A stretch of DNA of 64,000 nt, taken from contig NZ_NWFK02000001.1 of assembly GCF_002313155.2 (NCBI RefSeq), forward strand, positions 2,604,001 to 2,668,000, in the 5' to 3' direction. The stretch's first letter is position 1. Each line of letters begins with the position of its first letter. The DNA comes from Psychrobacter sp. FDAARGOS_221 (GTDB lineage Bacteria; Pseudomonadota; Gammaproteobacteria; Pseudomonadales; Moraxellaceae). The notes beneath the pieces are model-generated. The model saw only the letters and a list, made by a program, of their open reading frames with translations, searched no databases and had not been told where the DNA came from. Position numbers and translations under genes: made by a program. Positions 46,882 through 56,952 of this stretch are shown here, piece after piece.

Positions 46882-47964
46882 TTATTGTCTTTGCAGCTGA
46901 CTGACATCAGAGCACACCTCATCCATACACTGATAGCGGTTATCGACTTGTTTTGCCAATAGCTTATCCATTATCACCTGAAGAGCAGGAACTTGTTTGC
47001 TTAATGGCTCTGACAGTAAAGGCAGAGGTTGCTGGCAATGTGATTGCGCCCAACCAGACAGCTTATTGGCTACAAACGGTTTTTCTCCCATAAACACCTC
47101 ATACAAAGTGATGCCAAGCGCATAGATATCGCTTTGCTCACTTTTTGGCTGACCTTGCCAGCATTCAGGTGGCATATAAGCAGCGGTACCCGACAAGGTA
47201 GCTAGGGCGGTTGAAGTGGCATTTGTATTATCGTTTACTTGAAACGCACAAGACAAATCGCTGAGATAAGTGCTGAAATCGGTGTTTGTGCTGCTTATTA
47301 AAAAATTGCTCGGCTTAATATCGCCATGCACCCAGCCTAATTGATGCAGTTGTCTTAAGTTGCTAACCATCGCCTGTGCTAGCTTTATTTTATGATGAAT
47401 ATCTAGGCTGTTTTGGTGCAGGTTATTATGTGAGGCTAAGTAGTGTTTAACGCTGCCTTGAGCAAAATAAGGCATCATAAAGCCAACCCCTTGCCAGCGG
47501 TGAGCTTGCTCAGTATCAGACAGTATAAAATTATTATCATAAACAAGGATAGGCACTACCGGTGAGCCAGAGTCTATTGAGCTCGTCAAGTGATGAGCTG
47601 ACCGGCTCTGGTGATGAATAGACTGTAAACACTCTATTTCTTGATATAAGCCAAAAGTAAGATGTGGGCTTTGCTGCTGTTGTTCGTATTTGTTTTGCGA
47701 TTGTAGCTGCGCTTGAGAATGGCATGGCGACAGTTGCCATTTATAAACATAGGCTGGGCTACCCTCAGATGCAGTGGACAAAACTGCCGATGTCGACTGT
47801 GTTACCAGTGTTAAACCTTGGTAGAAGACATCGATTGGCATCCCATCTTTTTGGTTATTGTGGTTGTCAGCACTGTGCTGGCTTAGGCGCAAGTGCTTAC
47901 TGATTTGATAGCCTCGTTTTGCCAAATGCTGACTGATCAGATTGAGTATCGTTTTATTTGTCAT
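46882..47964 (-). CDS. Hanks-type serine/threonine kinase downstream of ntrBC
   Basis: A 360-residue cytoplasmic eukaryotic-like protein kinase. The catalytic loop is VHGDIKPSNFLIS (Asp215, Lys217, Asn220; HRD reads HGD). The Mg-binding DFG is replaced by DLS (LSDLSCAFQ, residues 236-238). The activation segment ends TAAYMPPECW, then SDIYALGITLYEVFMGEKPF. A candidate ATP lysine is in AYVYKWQLS, but the Gly-rich loop is not obvious. Gln/His-rich spacers (about 85-125) enlarge the N-lobe. No membrane or sensor domain. The gene starts 14 bp after the ntrC stop, so it is likely in the ntrBC operon. Whether it phosphorylates a nitrogen regulator is speculation; altered DFG leaves activity open. 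Confidence 0.85.
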   Translation of the reverse strand: MTNKTILNLISQHLAKRGYQISKHLRLSQHSADNHNNQKDGMPIDVFYQGLTLVTQSTSAVLSTASEGSPAYVYKWQLSPCHSQAQLQSQNKYEQQQQSPHLTFGLYQEIECLQSIHHQSRSAHHLTSSIDSGSPVVPILVYDNNFILSDTEQAHRWQGVGFMMPYFAQGSVKHYLASHNNLHQNSLDIHHKIKLAQAMVSNLRQLHQLGWVHGDIKPSNFLISSTNTDFSTYLSDLSCAFQVNDNTNATSTALATLSGTAAYMPPECWQGQPKSEQSDIYALGITLYEVFMGEKPFVANKLSGWAQSHCQQPLPLLSEPLSKQVPALQVIMDKLLAKQVDNRYQCMDEVCSDVSQLQRQ

Positions 47965-47978
47965 TTATCTGTTTATTC

Positions 47979-49763
47979 TTAAGCCAAGTTATTATCTAAG
48001 CCAAGCAGTTTAATTTTTCGAGTCAAGGTATTGCGTCCCCAACCGAGCAGTTCAGCGGCATCGCCTTTGCGCCCATTGCTGTGCGCCAATGCCACTTCAA
48101 TCAATACTGCCTCAAACTCAGGGGCCGCTTGTTGCAAGATATCGGTTTGGCCTTCATGCAGTGCATGGGTTGCCCAAGTGCGTAGTTGCTGCTGCCAGCT
48201 TAGACTATCAACAGTGGGTAGGTTGTGAGCATGAGCAGACGCTAGGTTGTTAGCGCTATTGTTAGAATGGATATTGTGGCTATCCAATTGGTTATTATTG
48301 GATACCTCAGAGTTCAGAGCAGGGTCATTTGTGCTATGAGTAGTAAACTCCGCTGTTTGCGACTCTGGCGCTAAATAACGGGTAGCAAATTCGGTCAAAT
48401 CTGGCGGCAAGTCTTCAACCGTTAGCATATCGCCTGTGGCCATCACGGTGATCCAGCGGCAGGCATTTTCAAGTTGGCGCACATTACCTGGCCAATCAAA
48501 GGCTTGCATGATTGCCATTGCCTGTGCTGACAGCTGCTTGACCTCAGTGCCCATTTCTTTGGCTGCTTTAATCATAAAGAAATCAACCAGTTCAGCGATG
48601 TCATCTGGTCGCTCACGCAACGGTGGTAGTGGCAGACGAATCACATTGAGGCGGTAAAACAAATCCTCACGGAATTTGCCTTCTTTCACCAACTGCTCTA
48701 AGTTTTGATGAGTAGCGGCAATGATACGCACATCGACTTTGATGGGCTGCTGGCCGCCAACACGGAAAAACTCACCATTGGCCAGTACCCGCAGCAGCCG
48801 GGTTTGGGTGCTAAACGGCATGTCTCCAATCTCATCTAAAAACAGAGTGCCGCCATTGGCCTGTTCAAACCGGCCTTGACGCTGAGTGGTCGCGCCAGTA
48901 AACGCACCTTTTTCATGACCAAATAATTCTGACTCTATCAGCTCATGCGGAATAGCCGCCATGTTTAAGGCAATAAACGGCTTTTTGCTGCGAGGTGAGT
49001 TTTGGTGTAATGCGCCAGCGACCAATTCTTTACCGGTACCAGATTCACCTGTGATTAAGACGGTAATCGGTGAGGCGGCGAGGCGGCCAATGGCTCGAAA
49101 CACAGTTTGCATCGCCACAGATTGACCAATGATGGGCGAGGTGTTTTCAGCGTGGTGATGGCTAGTCGCTGCTTTGGATAGAGCTGGTTTAGATGATGCA
49201 GGTTTGAATGGTTTTACGACTGATGGCTTTTTAGGGTCGGTGCTTATGTTGTCGGCGGCTGTGTCTTTTGTATTTTTAGTGTTTTTATTTATATTTGGGC
49301 TTGGGTTTGGATCTGTCTGTAGGTTAGAACTGAATGGCTGTTTGGCGTTTGCTTTAGCCGCAGTTGGATTGGATTGAATCGCTTTTTTAACAACCAATAC
49401 CGCATGGTCTAAATCAAAAGGCTTGGGCAGATATTCAAACGCTCCGGTGTCATAGCTATCAACCGCTGATTTTAAATCAGAGTGAGCAGTCATGATAATC
49501 ACTGGCAGTTGTGGGAAGTTTTTATGCATCCATTGACTAAAAGACAGCCCATCCATCATCGGCATGCGAATGTCAGTTAAAATGACATCCGGCAGGCTGT
49601 CTACTGGCTGTTGACCTTTTAGTACTTGGTTAAGCTTGGTCCAAGCGCCTTTGGCATTAGAAAACGGGTGTACCATTAACCCAGCATCATTGAAGGTATC
49701 TTCTAAGATAAGACGTAATGCAGGATCATCATCGATTAACCAAATGCTGTGTTGCGTCGTCAT
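47979..49763 (-). CDS. glnG: Nitrogen regulator NtrC (sigma-54 activator)
   Basis: Response regulator that activates sigma-54 promoters of nitrogen-assimilation genes. Of 594 residues (about 125 more than usual), the receiver domain has WLIDDDPALRLILEDTF and phospho-acceptor Asp64 in DVILTDIRMPMMDG. A low-complexity Asn/Ser/Lys linker (about 140-210) follows. The AAA+ domain has LITGESGTGKELVAGALHQN (Walker A), the sigma-54 contact GAFTGAT, GGTLFLDEIGDMPF (Walker B) and FREDLFYRLNVIRLPLPPLR. A second Asn/Ser-rich spacer precedes the Fis-type helix-turn-helix HSNGRKGDAAELLGWGRNTL. It lies 141 bp downstream of ntrB and 14 bp upstream of the kinase gene. Confidence 0.95.
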   Translation of the reverse strand: MTTQHSIWLIDDDPALRLILEDTFNDAGLMVHPFSNAKGAWTKLNQVLKGQQPVDSLPDVILTDIRMPMMDGLSFSQWMHKNFPQLPVIIMTAHSDLKSAVDSYDTGAFEYLPKPFDLDHAVLVVKKAIQSNPTAAKANAKQPFSSNLQTDPNPSPNINKNTKNTKDTAADNISTDPKKPSVVKPFKPASSKPALSKAATSHHHAENTSPIIGQSVAMQTVFRAIGRLAASPITVLITGESGTGKELVAGALHQNSPRSKKPFIALNMAAIPHELIESELFGHEKGAFTGATTQRQGRFEQANGGTLFLDEIGDMPFSTQTRLLRVLANGEFFRVGGQQPIKVDVRIIAATHQNLEQLVKEGKFREDLFYRLNVIRLPLPPLRERPDDIAELVDFFMIKAAKEMGTEVKQLSAQAMAIMQAFDWPGNVRQLENACRWITVMATGDMLTVEDLPPDLTEFATRYLAPESQTAEFTTHSTNDPALNSEVSNNNQLDSHNIHSNNSANNLASAHAHNLPTVDSLSWQQQLRTWATHALHEGQTDILQQAAPEFEAVLIEVALAHSNGRKGDAAELLGWGRNTLTRKIKLLGLDNNLA

Positions 49764-49904
49764 GAGTGCTCTTCCATTGTGTGATGTGGGGTTAAAAAAA
49801 TCGTGTTGTTTTATTGGATTAAACTTTTTATTGAGCTAAATGCTTTATAGGTCTAGATATATTATGGGTATAGAGCAGTAGATAGTTAGACTCTAACACC
49901 AAAC

Positions 49905-51227
49905 CTAACCAGAAGCAGAGGGTGGATCAACGATAGTCAACGGCAGATACACCGTAAACTGGGTATCGCCTGGCTGTGAAGCAACCTCAATGCTGCCTTG
50001 GTGACGATGCACTATCTCTTGCACCAGCGCTAACCCCAACCCTGTGCCATTCGCTCTTGCCGTCACTAAAGGAAAAAAGATGCGCCCAATTAACGCATGA
50101 CTGATACCGGCGCCATTGTCTTGCACACTCACTTTAATGACCTGTTTGTGATGCACAGTACCTATGGTGTATTGGTGCTCAATACGAGTGGTGATGGTCA
50201 GTTGCGGCTGATAGTCTGCGCTCAACGTATTGCTGTCTTGCTCAAGCATCGCCTCACAGGCATTGTTGACGAGGTTTAAAAATACTTGAATCAACTGGTT
50301 GTTATCCGCCATCAGTTCCGGCAAAGATAAATCGTAGTCTCTTTTTATATTGACGCTGGGATGCTGAGTTTGAGTCAGTAGTAACACATGCTCTAACGGT
50401 TGATGGATATTAATAAGTGCAAATTCGGGCAGTTGATTGGAACCCAGTAACTGCTCAATCAGTTTGGTCAGGCGGTCGGTCTCACTGATAACAATATTGG
50501 CATATGTGGTTAGCTTATTAGCATCGACCATCACCGTGGGCTGTTGCTCAGTATGTGTCAAATCAGAATTCGCCGCTAAGCTAGAGCGGGCTTGACGAAT
50601 CAATAACTGTGCGGCACCACGGATACCGGCCAGCGGATTTTTCACTTCGTGGGCAACGGAGCGTAGCATTTCGCGTGAGACGTCATGTTGTTCTTGAAGC
50701 TGCTGTTCTTTGTCCAGTCGATTGCGGCGATCACCATGCCAGATCTCAATCAAAAAGTAAGGCAGGCCCTCTTGCTCAACCGGGGTAACGCTATAGTGCA
50801 GGTCTAAAGGCTGATGAATACCACGGATTTGGCGATTATATTCTATAAAGGGCTGCTGGTAGTATTGGGCGTTATGAAACTGGGTTTGCAGCTTGTTATA
50901 GGCTTCGGTCAAGGTCGGCAAATGGGGCGTTTGTTTTTCTACTATTGAGTGAGGGTCGTCATTTTTTTCACTGTCATCTAAACGATTGCCGTTAGACGTT
51001 TGATGCGGAGGTAATGTGTTTTTTGTATCAATGGATTCTGTGCGGTCAGGGGTTAAATGAACAGGTAATAATAAATCGATAATATTAAGCCCAATCAAGC
51101 GTGAAGCGCTGACCGATAAGATTTGCTCGGTTTGGGTATTGACCCAAGCAATACGCAAGTCGTGGCTGACCCAGATCACACCGGTATATAGGTGTTGCAG
51201 TAATAGGCGTGGATTGGGTGCGGTCAT
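49905..51227 (-). CDS. glnL: Nitrogen sensor histidine kinase NtrB
   Basis: Cytoplasmic sensor kinase/phosphatase partner of NtrC, normally controlled by the PII protein. Of 440 residues, a PAS domain occupies about 10-190 (HLYTGVIWVSHDLRIAWVN, ASRLIGLNIIDLLLPVHL) with a Ser/Asp-rich insert near 70-100. The phospho-acceptor His is in LRSVAHEVKNPLAGIRGAAQ, the N box in LVNNACEAMLEQ, and ATP-binding G boxes in VQDNGAGISHALIGRIFFPL and ANGTGLGLALVQEIVHRHQG. No membrane helices, as expected. Located upstream of ntrC in the same orientation; no glnA is nearby. Confidence 0.94.
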   Translation of the reverse strand: MTAPNPRLLLQHLYTGVIWVSHDLRIAWVNTQTEQILSVSASRLIGLNIIDLLLPVHLTPDRTESIDTKNTLPPHQTSNGNRLDDSEKNDDPHSIVEKQTPHLPTLTEAYNKLQTQFHNAQYYQQPFIEYNRQIRGIHQPLDLHYSVTPVEQEGLPYFLIEIWHGDRRNRLDKEQQLQEQHDVSREMLRSVAHEVKNPLAGIRGAAQLLIRQARSSLAANSDLTHTEQQPTVMVDANKLTTYANIVISETDRLTKLIEQLLGSNQLPEFALINIHQPLEHVLLLTQTQHPSVNIKRDYDLSLPELMADNNQLIQVFLNLVNNACEAMLEQDSNTLSADYQPQLTITTRIEHQYTIGTVHHKQVIKVSVQDNGAGISHALIGRIFFPLVTARANGTGLGLALVQEIVHRHQGSIEVASQPGDTQFTVYLPLTIVDPPSASG

Positions 51228-51705
51228 AAGCGGGCTTTTCGGTTGTGGAGTTATGGGGTTATTCAGTTAGGTAGTTGTTGTGACGAGTTGTGAGCAATAG
51301 AAACTGGTTTAACGGTTAATTATTCACAATTATCAATGATAGCAGAGGTTAGAATAACAAGTTTGCACTCTAATAGTGCAGAGTTTGCGGTTATTTTTAT
51401 ATTATGATTTATTTTAGTGCATTTTTTGATGTGGTTGTTGTTGATTTTGACTGAGGCCTGCCTATTTTCAAGCTATATTTAACTCGTTTTCAGCCTGTGT
51501 TTAACCAGTAACCACTCATTTTTAGCTTATGCAAGGCTACATCAATAGGGATGGGATGCAGAAGTCAAGTTGATAGGGTTGATGAAAATAAGATGAATAA
51601 TATTTTGACACTGGTATCATGCGGTTAAAATTCGTACAATGCACCACACAACAAATACGTATTGCGCTTTGTTATACTCCTCATTATTTAAAAAAGTATT
51701 CTTTT
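51228..51705. other. Divergent region ntrB / rimO
   Basis: About 480 bp between the ntrB start and the preferred rimO start. An in-frame ATG at 51619 would extend RimO by 29 residues into this region ([10 protein letters not shown]...). No other gene, operator or clear NtrC site was identified. Confidence 0.5.
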
Positions 51706-53319
51706 ATGCCAAGCAAATCTTCTATGCCAAGCGATTCTTCATCAGATCCTGTCTCTATTTATGTGCCCAATGCATCTAAAGCAACGAGTGCACCTAAAAC
51801 AACGAGTCAAGCGCCAGATGCTTCACAGCCGGCCAATTCTTCAGAGTCAGAAACAGCCACTGAGGCCTATCACCACAAGGCCAATCATAATCAAAATCGT
51901 AGTGTTAGCGACAGTAGCCAACATGCGGCTCAATCACAACCAGTGACTGCAAAAACAGCCCCCAAAGTCGGTTTTGTGTCTTTAGGCTGTCCTAAAGCGT
52001 TGGTTGACAGTGAGCGCATTATCACTGAGCTGACTCGTGATGGCTATCAAGTGGCATCAGATTATGATGGTGCAGACTTGGTCGTGGTTAACACTTGCGG
52101 CTTTATTGAATCAGCAGTACAAGAATCATTAGATGCCATCGGCGAGGCGATTAGCCAAAATGGTAAAGTTATCGTTACCGGTTGCTTGGGTAAAGATGCG
52201 GATAAAATCCGTCAAATGCACCCGGCGGTATTATCAGTGACCGGCGCACATGCGTATGATGAAGTGATTACTGCTGTATCTACCCATGCGCCAATTGCTA
52301 AATCTGATAAGCAGCGCAGCTATGATCCCAAAATTGATTTAATTAATGATGCGGGTGTTAAGCTGACCCCAAGCCATTATGCTTATCTCAAAATATCTGA
52401 AGGTTGTAACCACAGATGTACCTTCTGTATCATTCCTAGCTTACGCGGCGACTTGGTATCACGTCCGATTGATAGCGTGATGAATGAAGCCATGGCACTC
52501 AAAAAAGCAGGCGTCAAAGAGCTGCTCATCATCTCTCAAGACACCTCAGCGTACGGCGTTGACTTAAAATACAAAACCACGTTTTGGAATGGCATGCCGC
52601 TTAAGTCGAAGTTCTTTGACTTATGCGAAGCGTTAGCCAAAGTGGGCATTTGGGTACGTCTGCATTATGTCTATCCTTATCCGCATGTAGATAAAGTGGT
52701 TGAGTTGATGGCCAAGCCTACGGATCAAGGCGGTCTGCTACCATACTTGGATATTCCACTGCAGCATGCCAGTCCGCGTATCTTAAAAGCTATGAAACGC
52801 CCAGCGCACAGTGAAAACACCTTAGCGCGCATTCAAAAATGGCGTGAAATAAACCCTGATATCGTGATTCGCTCAACCTTTGTGGTTGGCTTCCCAGGCG
52901 AAACTGAAGAAGACTTCGAGTATTTATTAGACTGGCTGAAGCAAGCCAGATTGGACCGTGTCGGCTGCTTTACTTATTCAGAAATTGAAGGCGCCGTCGC
53001 CAATGATCTGCCCAATCCGGTGCCAGAAGAGATTAAGCAACAGCGCTATGAGCGTTTTATGGCGGTGCAGCAGCAAATCTCTGAGCAAAAGCTACAAGAA
53101 AAAGTTGGCAAGCGCATGAATGTGTTAGTCGATGAGATTGATGTGGCCGAACAGATTGCCATTTGCCGCAGCTATGCCGATGCGCCTGAGATTGATGGTC
53201 ATGTGTATGTCGATAATATCGTACAAAATGGCCAAATAGCGGTAAAAGTAGGGGACATGCTGCAAGTCACCATCGATGAGGCCAGTGAGTATGACTTATT
53301 TGCCTCGTTAGCAAATTAG
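51706..53319 (+). CDS. rimO: Ribosomal protein S12 methylthiotransferase RimO
   Basis: Radical-SAM enzyme that adds a methylthio group to Asp88 of ribosomal protein S12 using two iron-sulfur clusters. The UPF0004 domain starts [20 protein letters not shown] with cluster cysteines here, in [20 protein letters not shown] and in VIVTGCLGK. The radical-SAM cluster is in [20 protein letters not shown] (CxxxCxxC). The TRAM-like end has NVLVDEI and [11 protein letters not shown]. The protein is about 537 residues against the usual 440 because of a roughly 90-residue Ser/Thr/Gln-rich N-terminal extension. The start is uncertain: ATG 51706 is preferred, while 51619 adds 29 residues and ATG 51724 is also possible. 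Confidence 0.94.
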   Translation: MPSKSSMPSDSSSDPVSIYVPNASKATSAPKTTSQAPDASQPANSSESETATEAYHHKANHNQNRSVSDSSQHAAQSQPVTAKTAPKVGFVSLGCPKALVDSERIITELTRDGYQVASDYDGADLVVVNTCGFIESAVQESLDAIGEAISQNGKVIVTGCLGKDADKIRQMHPAVLSVTGAHAYDEVITAVSTHAPIAKSDKQRSYDPKIDLINDAGVKLTPSHYAYLKISEGCNHRCTFCIIPSLRGDLVSRPIDSVMNEAMALKKAGVKELLIISQDTSAYGVDLKYKTTFWNGMPLKSKFFDLCEALAKVGIWVRLHYVYPYPHVDKVVELMAKPTDQGGLLPYLDIPLQHASPRILKAMKRPAHSENTLARIQKWREINPDIVIRSTFVVGFPGETEEDFEYLLDWLKQARLDRVGCFTYSEIEGAVANDLPNPVPEEIKQQRYERFMAVQQQISEQKLQEKVGKRMNVLVDEIDVAEQIAICRSYADAPEIDGHVYVDNIVQNGQIAVKVGDMLQVTIDEASEYDLFASLAN

Positions 53320-53467
53320 CGCTATAAGCAGATAGCGTTTTTTGGTAAACTTTACCGAATTTAGCTTGGTTTTTTGGCCGGCTAACCAGTTTTTAAACCA
53401 TATATGCCATTATAAGATAAGCAATTAATACGTTCGTCTTTCATCAGTTAAAACAAAAAGGTGCCTT

Positions 53468-54193
53468 ATGTCTGATAAAAATCCACAATTTTCTCGTATC
53501 TTACTTAAACTATCAGGCGAAGCTTTAGCCGGTAATCAGGGTATGGGTATTGATGCCTCGGTACTTGATAAAATGAGCTTGGCCATTGCTCACCTATGCG
53601 GGCTTGGTGTACAAGTTGGTATCGTGGTCGGCGGCGGTAACTTATATCGTGGCAGTCAATTACAAAAAGAAGGTTTGGTTGGCCGAGTCACCGGTGATCA
53701 AATGGGTATGCTAGCCACTGTGATGAACGGTCTGGCCATGCGTGATGCGCTAGAGCGTCGTAATATCAACACCCGCTTAATGTCAGCGTTACCGATTGGT
53801 GAAGTGACTGAAAGCTATAGTAGCCGTAACGCTATTCGTTATTTAAAAAATGGTGATGTGTGTATCTTTGTTGCTGGCACCGGCAACCCATTCTTCACCA
53901 CAGATACCGCTGCCTGCTTACGTGGTATCGAAATTGAAGCTGGCGTGATTTTAAAAGCGACCAAAGTTGATGGCGTTTATGACAAAGACCCAAGTGTCCA
54001 CGATGACGCTAATAAATATGACGCGCTGACCTTTGATGAAGTGTTAGAGCAAAAACTAGGTGTGATGGATTTAACCGCCATTGCCCTATGCCGTGAGCAC
54101 AATGTGCCACTACAAGTATTTGACATGAATAAGCCCAACTCATTGCTGAATGTGATCATGGGCGAAAATGAAGGCACCCGTGTGTTCCATTAA
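53468..54193 (+). CDS. pyrH: UMP kinase
   Basis: Phosphorylates UMP to UDP, feeding pyrimidine nucleotides and UDP-sugars; bacterial PyrH is a hexameric amino-acid-kinase-fold enzyme regulated by GTP and UTP. The 241 residues show [71 protein letters not shown] and [12 protein letters not shown], all classical. AAAAAGGTG precedes the ATG. It begins the pyrH-frr-uppS-cdsA-dxr-rseP-bamA-lpxD cluster, which is conserved in gamma-proteobacteria; tsf and rpsB, often upstream, are not here. Confidence 0.98.
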   Translation: MSDKNPQFSRILLKLSGEALAGNQGMGIDASVLDKMSLAIAHLCGLGVQVGIVVGGGNLYRGSQLQKEGLVGRVTGDQMGMLATVMNGLAMRDALERRNINTRLMSALPIGEVTESYSSRNAIRYLKNGDVCIFVAGTGNPFFTTDTAACLRGIEIEAGVILKATKVDGVYDKDPSVHDDANKYDALTFDEVLEQKLGVMDLTAIALCREHNVPLQVFDMNKPNSLLNVIMGENEGTRVFH

Positions 54194-54284
54194 TTTGTTA
54201 TGGTGTTAGTTAATAGTTAGCAGTAACCAAATCACATTGTCTTTACACGTTGATTTTAATAGATAAGTTGAGAAGGAAAAGATT

Positions 54285-54839
54285 ATGATTAATGATATTA
54301 AAAAAGATGGCGAAGATCGCATGAAAAAAACCATCGAAGCACTAGAAAATGCCTTTAGCAAAGTCCGCACAGGACGTGCGCACCCAGGCATGTTATCTGG
54401 TGTGATGGTTAACTACTATGGCGCAGACACCCCACTAAACCAAGTGGCCAGCGTTAACGTTGAAGACTCACGTACTCTGCTAGTGCAGCCATTTGAGCGC
54501 TCTATGGTACAAGCGGTAGACAAAGCCATTCGTGAAGCAGATTTGGGTTTAAACCCAATGACCGCAGACGTGATTCGTGTGCCAATGCCAGCACTAACCG
54601 AAGAAACACGCCGTGACATGCAGAAATTAGCGCGTGCTGAAGCTGAAAACAGCCGTGTTTCTATCCGTAACGTGCGCCGTGATATGTTAGGTGACATCAA
54701 AGACTTGGCGAAAGAAAAAGAAATTAGTGAAGATGAAGAGCGCCGCGCCAGTGATGACATCCAAAAGTTAACCGACAAATATATCGCTAGCATCGACGGC
54801 AAACTTGATGCCAAAGAAAAAGAGCTAATGGAAGTTTAA
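54285..54839 (+). CDS. frr: Ribosome recycling factor
   Basis: Works with EF-G and IF3 to split post-termination ribosomes. The 184-residue protein has the three-helix-bundle and hinge features of [78 protein letters not shown] and the C-terminal [29 protein letters not shown] about 7 bp upstream is a strong ribosome binding site. It follows pyrH by 91 bp and is probably in the same transcript. Confidence 0.98.
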   Translation: MINDIKKDGEDRMKKTIEALENAFSKVRTGRAHPGMLSGVMVNYYGADTPLNQVASVNVEDSRTLLVQPFERSMVQAVDKAIREADLGLNPMTADVIRVPMPALTEETRRDMQKLARAEAENSRVSIRNVRRDMLGDIKDLAKEKEISEDEERRASDDIQKLTDKYIASIDGKLDAKEKELMEV

Positions 54840-54959
54840 TACTGTATTTTAGTTCCGTTCGTTCCTATCCTAATGCCAATCAAAACAAGCAGCTGTCTAG
54901 CGAGTGACGCTAGGCGGCTGTAGACCGACACCTACTATTCTATTCAGATACCTACTATT

Positions 54960-55760
54960 ATGACCAAGCCACAACCGTCACCATCTGCATCACATCACGC
55001 CACTGAACCAACACTGGCAACGCCGGCCGTCTTACCGAAGCATATTGCGGTAATTATGGATGGCAACAACCGCTACGGCAAAGCTCATGGGATGGCAAAA
55101 GGCCAAGGTCATGTGGCCGGTAAAGAAGCGCTTGATCCCTTGGTTGAGTATTGCGTGGCAACGGGTATTGAAGTGTTAACCGTTTTTGCTTTTTCTAGTG
55201 AGAACTGGCAGCGCCCGGCCAACGAAGTAGCATTGTTAATGCGCCTATTGTCAGCGACCATTACCGAACAAATGCCGCGCATGCAAAAGTATCACATTCG
55301 CCTAAGATTTATCGGTGATAGAAGTCAGTTAAGCCCAGAGCTGCAACAGCAAATGGCTGATGCAGAAGCTAAGACTGCAGAAAATGACGCCATGACACTG
55401 GTGATCGCCATCAGTTACGGTGGTCAGTGGGATATTGCCAATGCCGCAAGTATCTTGGCTGATCAGGTGGCAAACGGTCAGTTGACGCCTGATGAGGTGA
55501 CGGTTGATGCGCTAAATCAGCATGTGCAGCTTGCTGATGTGCCGGATGTGGATATGCTGATTCGTACCGGTGGGGAATACCGTATTTCTAACTTTTTATT
55601 ATGGCAGTCAGCCTATGCGGAGCTGTTTTTCACTGATACCTTATGGCCTGATTTTACGCCCAAAGAGCTCAATACTATGCTGTTTGAGTTTTCGCGCCGT
55701 CAGCGCCGCTTTGGTAAAACCAGTGAGCAAATTGAAGAACAGGCTGGCTCAGCCAGTTAA
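54960..55760 (+). CDS. uppS: Undecaprenyl diphosphate synthase
   Basis: Cis-prenyltransferase that makes undecaprenyl diphosphate, the lipid carrier for peptidoglycan and O-antigen. In 266 residues the catalytic Asp is in KHIAVIMDGNNRYGKA, followed by GHVAGKEALDPLVEY, LTVFAFSSENWQRP, LRFIGDRSQLSPELQ, LVIAISYGGQWDIA and the terminal DMLIRTGGEYRISNFLLWQS, all family signatures. The first 25 residues are an added Ser/Pro/Thr-rich segment. It lies 120 bp after frr without a strong ribosome binding site. Product feeds the envelope functions of the rest of the cluster. Confidence 0.97.
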   Translation: MTKPQPSPSASHHATEPTLATPAVLPKHIAVIMDGNNRYGKAHGMAKGQGHVAGKEALDPLVEYCVATGIEVLTVFAFSSENWQRPANEVALLMRLLSATITEQMPRMQKYHIRLRFIGDRSQLSPELQQQMADAEAKTAENDAMTLVIAISYGGQWDIANAASILADQVANGQLTPDEVTVDALNQHVQLADVPDVDMLIRTGGEYRISNFLLWQSAYAELFFTDTLWPDFTPKELNTMLFEFSRRQRRFGKTSEQIEEQAGSAS

Positions 55761-55949
55761 TTATTAAGGCGTATCTTATTAAAGAGTACAGATAATAGTC
55801 GTTAAGATGCGCGCGATAGGAAAACAAGGTCTTAATAAACAGACCTGAAAAGATAGAATTTAATAGACTGATTTAAACAGACCGATCTTAATAAAAATCG
55901 ATATCCATAGAAGGATGTCAATAAATGAAGAATATAAAGGTGCTCGAAT

Positions 55950-56762
55950 ATGTGGACACGTATTAAAACGGCTATCGTTTTGGTTATCATCGTCGGTATC
56001 GCACTGTTCGCAAGCGAAACACCTTATTTGATCGTTCCATTATTGGCAGTTGGGGTCACCGTTGCTGCCTATGAATGGACCAAGATGATGCCAAAATGGC
56101 ACATTCCCTTGTTGTTTGTCGTCCTGGTATTGGCCATTACTTTAGTGACACTGCTTGCGCCGCATACCTGGCCTGCTTGGTGGGCGTTGTCGGCGATTAT
56201 TTGGCTGATGGCCTTATATTGGGTCGGCCGCTTTCCTGCCTCAACGCCTTGGTATGGCAAACAGCTGTCAGTGATAGGGCTGGTGCTGCTAACCGCTGCG
56301 ATTAGCGCCATGTTTTATCTATGGCAGTTCTCGCCATTTTGGTTATTGTATGTCTTTTTATTGGTGTGGTGTGCAGACAGTGGCGCCTACTTCGTGGGTC
56401 GCAAATTGGGACGACGCAAAATGGCGCCCAATGTATCACCTAATAAGAGTATGGAAGGGCTGGCAGGCGGATTGGCAACCGGATTTGCGGTAGTCATTGC
56501 CATTAGTGTGTTTCAGTTAAAGTTAACCGGCACTATTTTGGTATTGTTTGTCGGACTGTCGCTAATCACAATTTTATCCTCCGTATTGGGCGACTTGCTT
56601 GAGTCGATGCTGAAGCGCAAAGCGGGCATTAAAGACTCAGGCACTATCTTGCCAGGGCACGGCGGAGTATTAGACCGCATTGACTCTCTATTGGCGGCAA
56701 CCCCGATATTTGCACTGGGCTTTTGGGCGCTACAGCACGCGGGCTTATTGGTCATTCAATAG
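55950..56762 (+). CDS. cdsA: Phosphatidate cytidylyltransferase (CDP-diglyceride synthase)
   Basis: Integral membrane enzyme that makes CDP-diacylglycerol from phosphatidic acid and CTP, the branch point for all phospholipids. Of 270 residues, about eight helices span the protein. The cytidylyltransferase signature covers the C-terminal half: CADSGAYFVGRKLGRRKM, VSPNKSMEGLAGGL, and GDLLESMLKRKAGIKDSGTI with LPGHGGVLDRIDSLL (metal-binding acidic residues). AAAGGTG precedes the ATG. It sits 189 bp after uppS and 190 bp before dxr. Confidence 0.96.
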   Translation: MWTRIKTAIVLVIIVGIALFASETPYLIVPLLAVGVTVAAYEWTKMMPKWHIPLLFVVLVLAITLVTLLAPHTWPAWWALSAIIWLMALYWVGRFPASTPWYGKQLSVIGLVLLTAAISAMFYLWQFSPFWLLYVFLLVWCADSGAYFVGRKLGRRKMAPNVSPNKSMEGLAGGLATGFAVVIAISVFQLKLTGTILVLFVGLSLITILSSVLGDLLESMLKRKAGIKDSGTILPGHGGVLDRIDSLLAATPIFALGFWALQHAGLLVIQ

Positions 56763-56952
56763 TCTGTTTGATGTCTATCTTAGCAATCCAAGTTTGATCT
56801 AAGTTGCCATATTTTTAAAGGTCAGTTTGATTTTTTAAAGGTCAGTTTATTTTTTAAAAGCCAATATGTACGGCCCAAAGTTTGCACTTGTAAGTACGCT
56901 TGTAGATAACAGTTTGTTTAAAAATTTGCAGTTAACGTTTGAAAGGTAAGTT

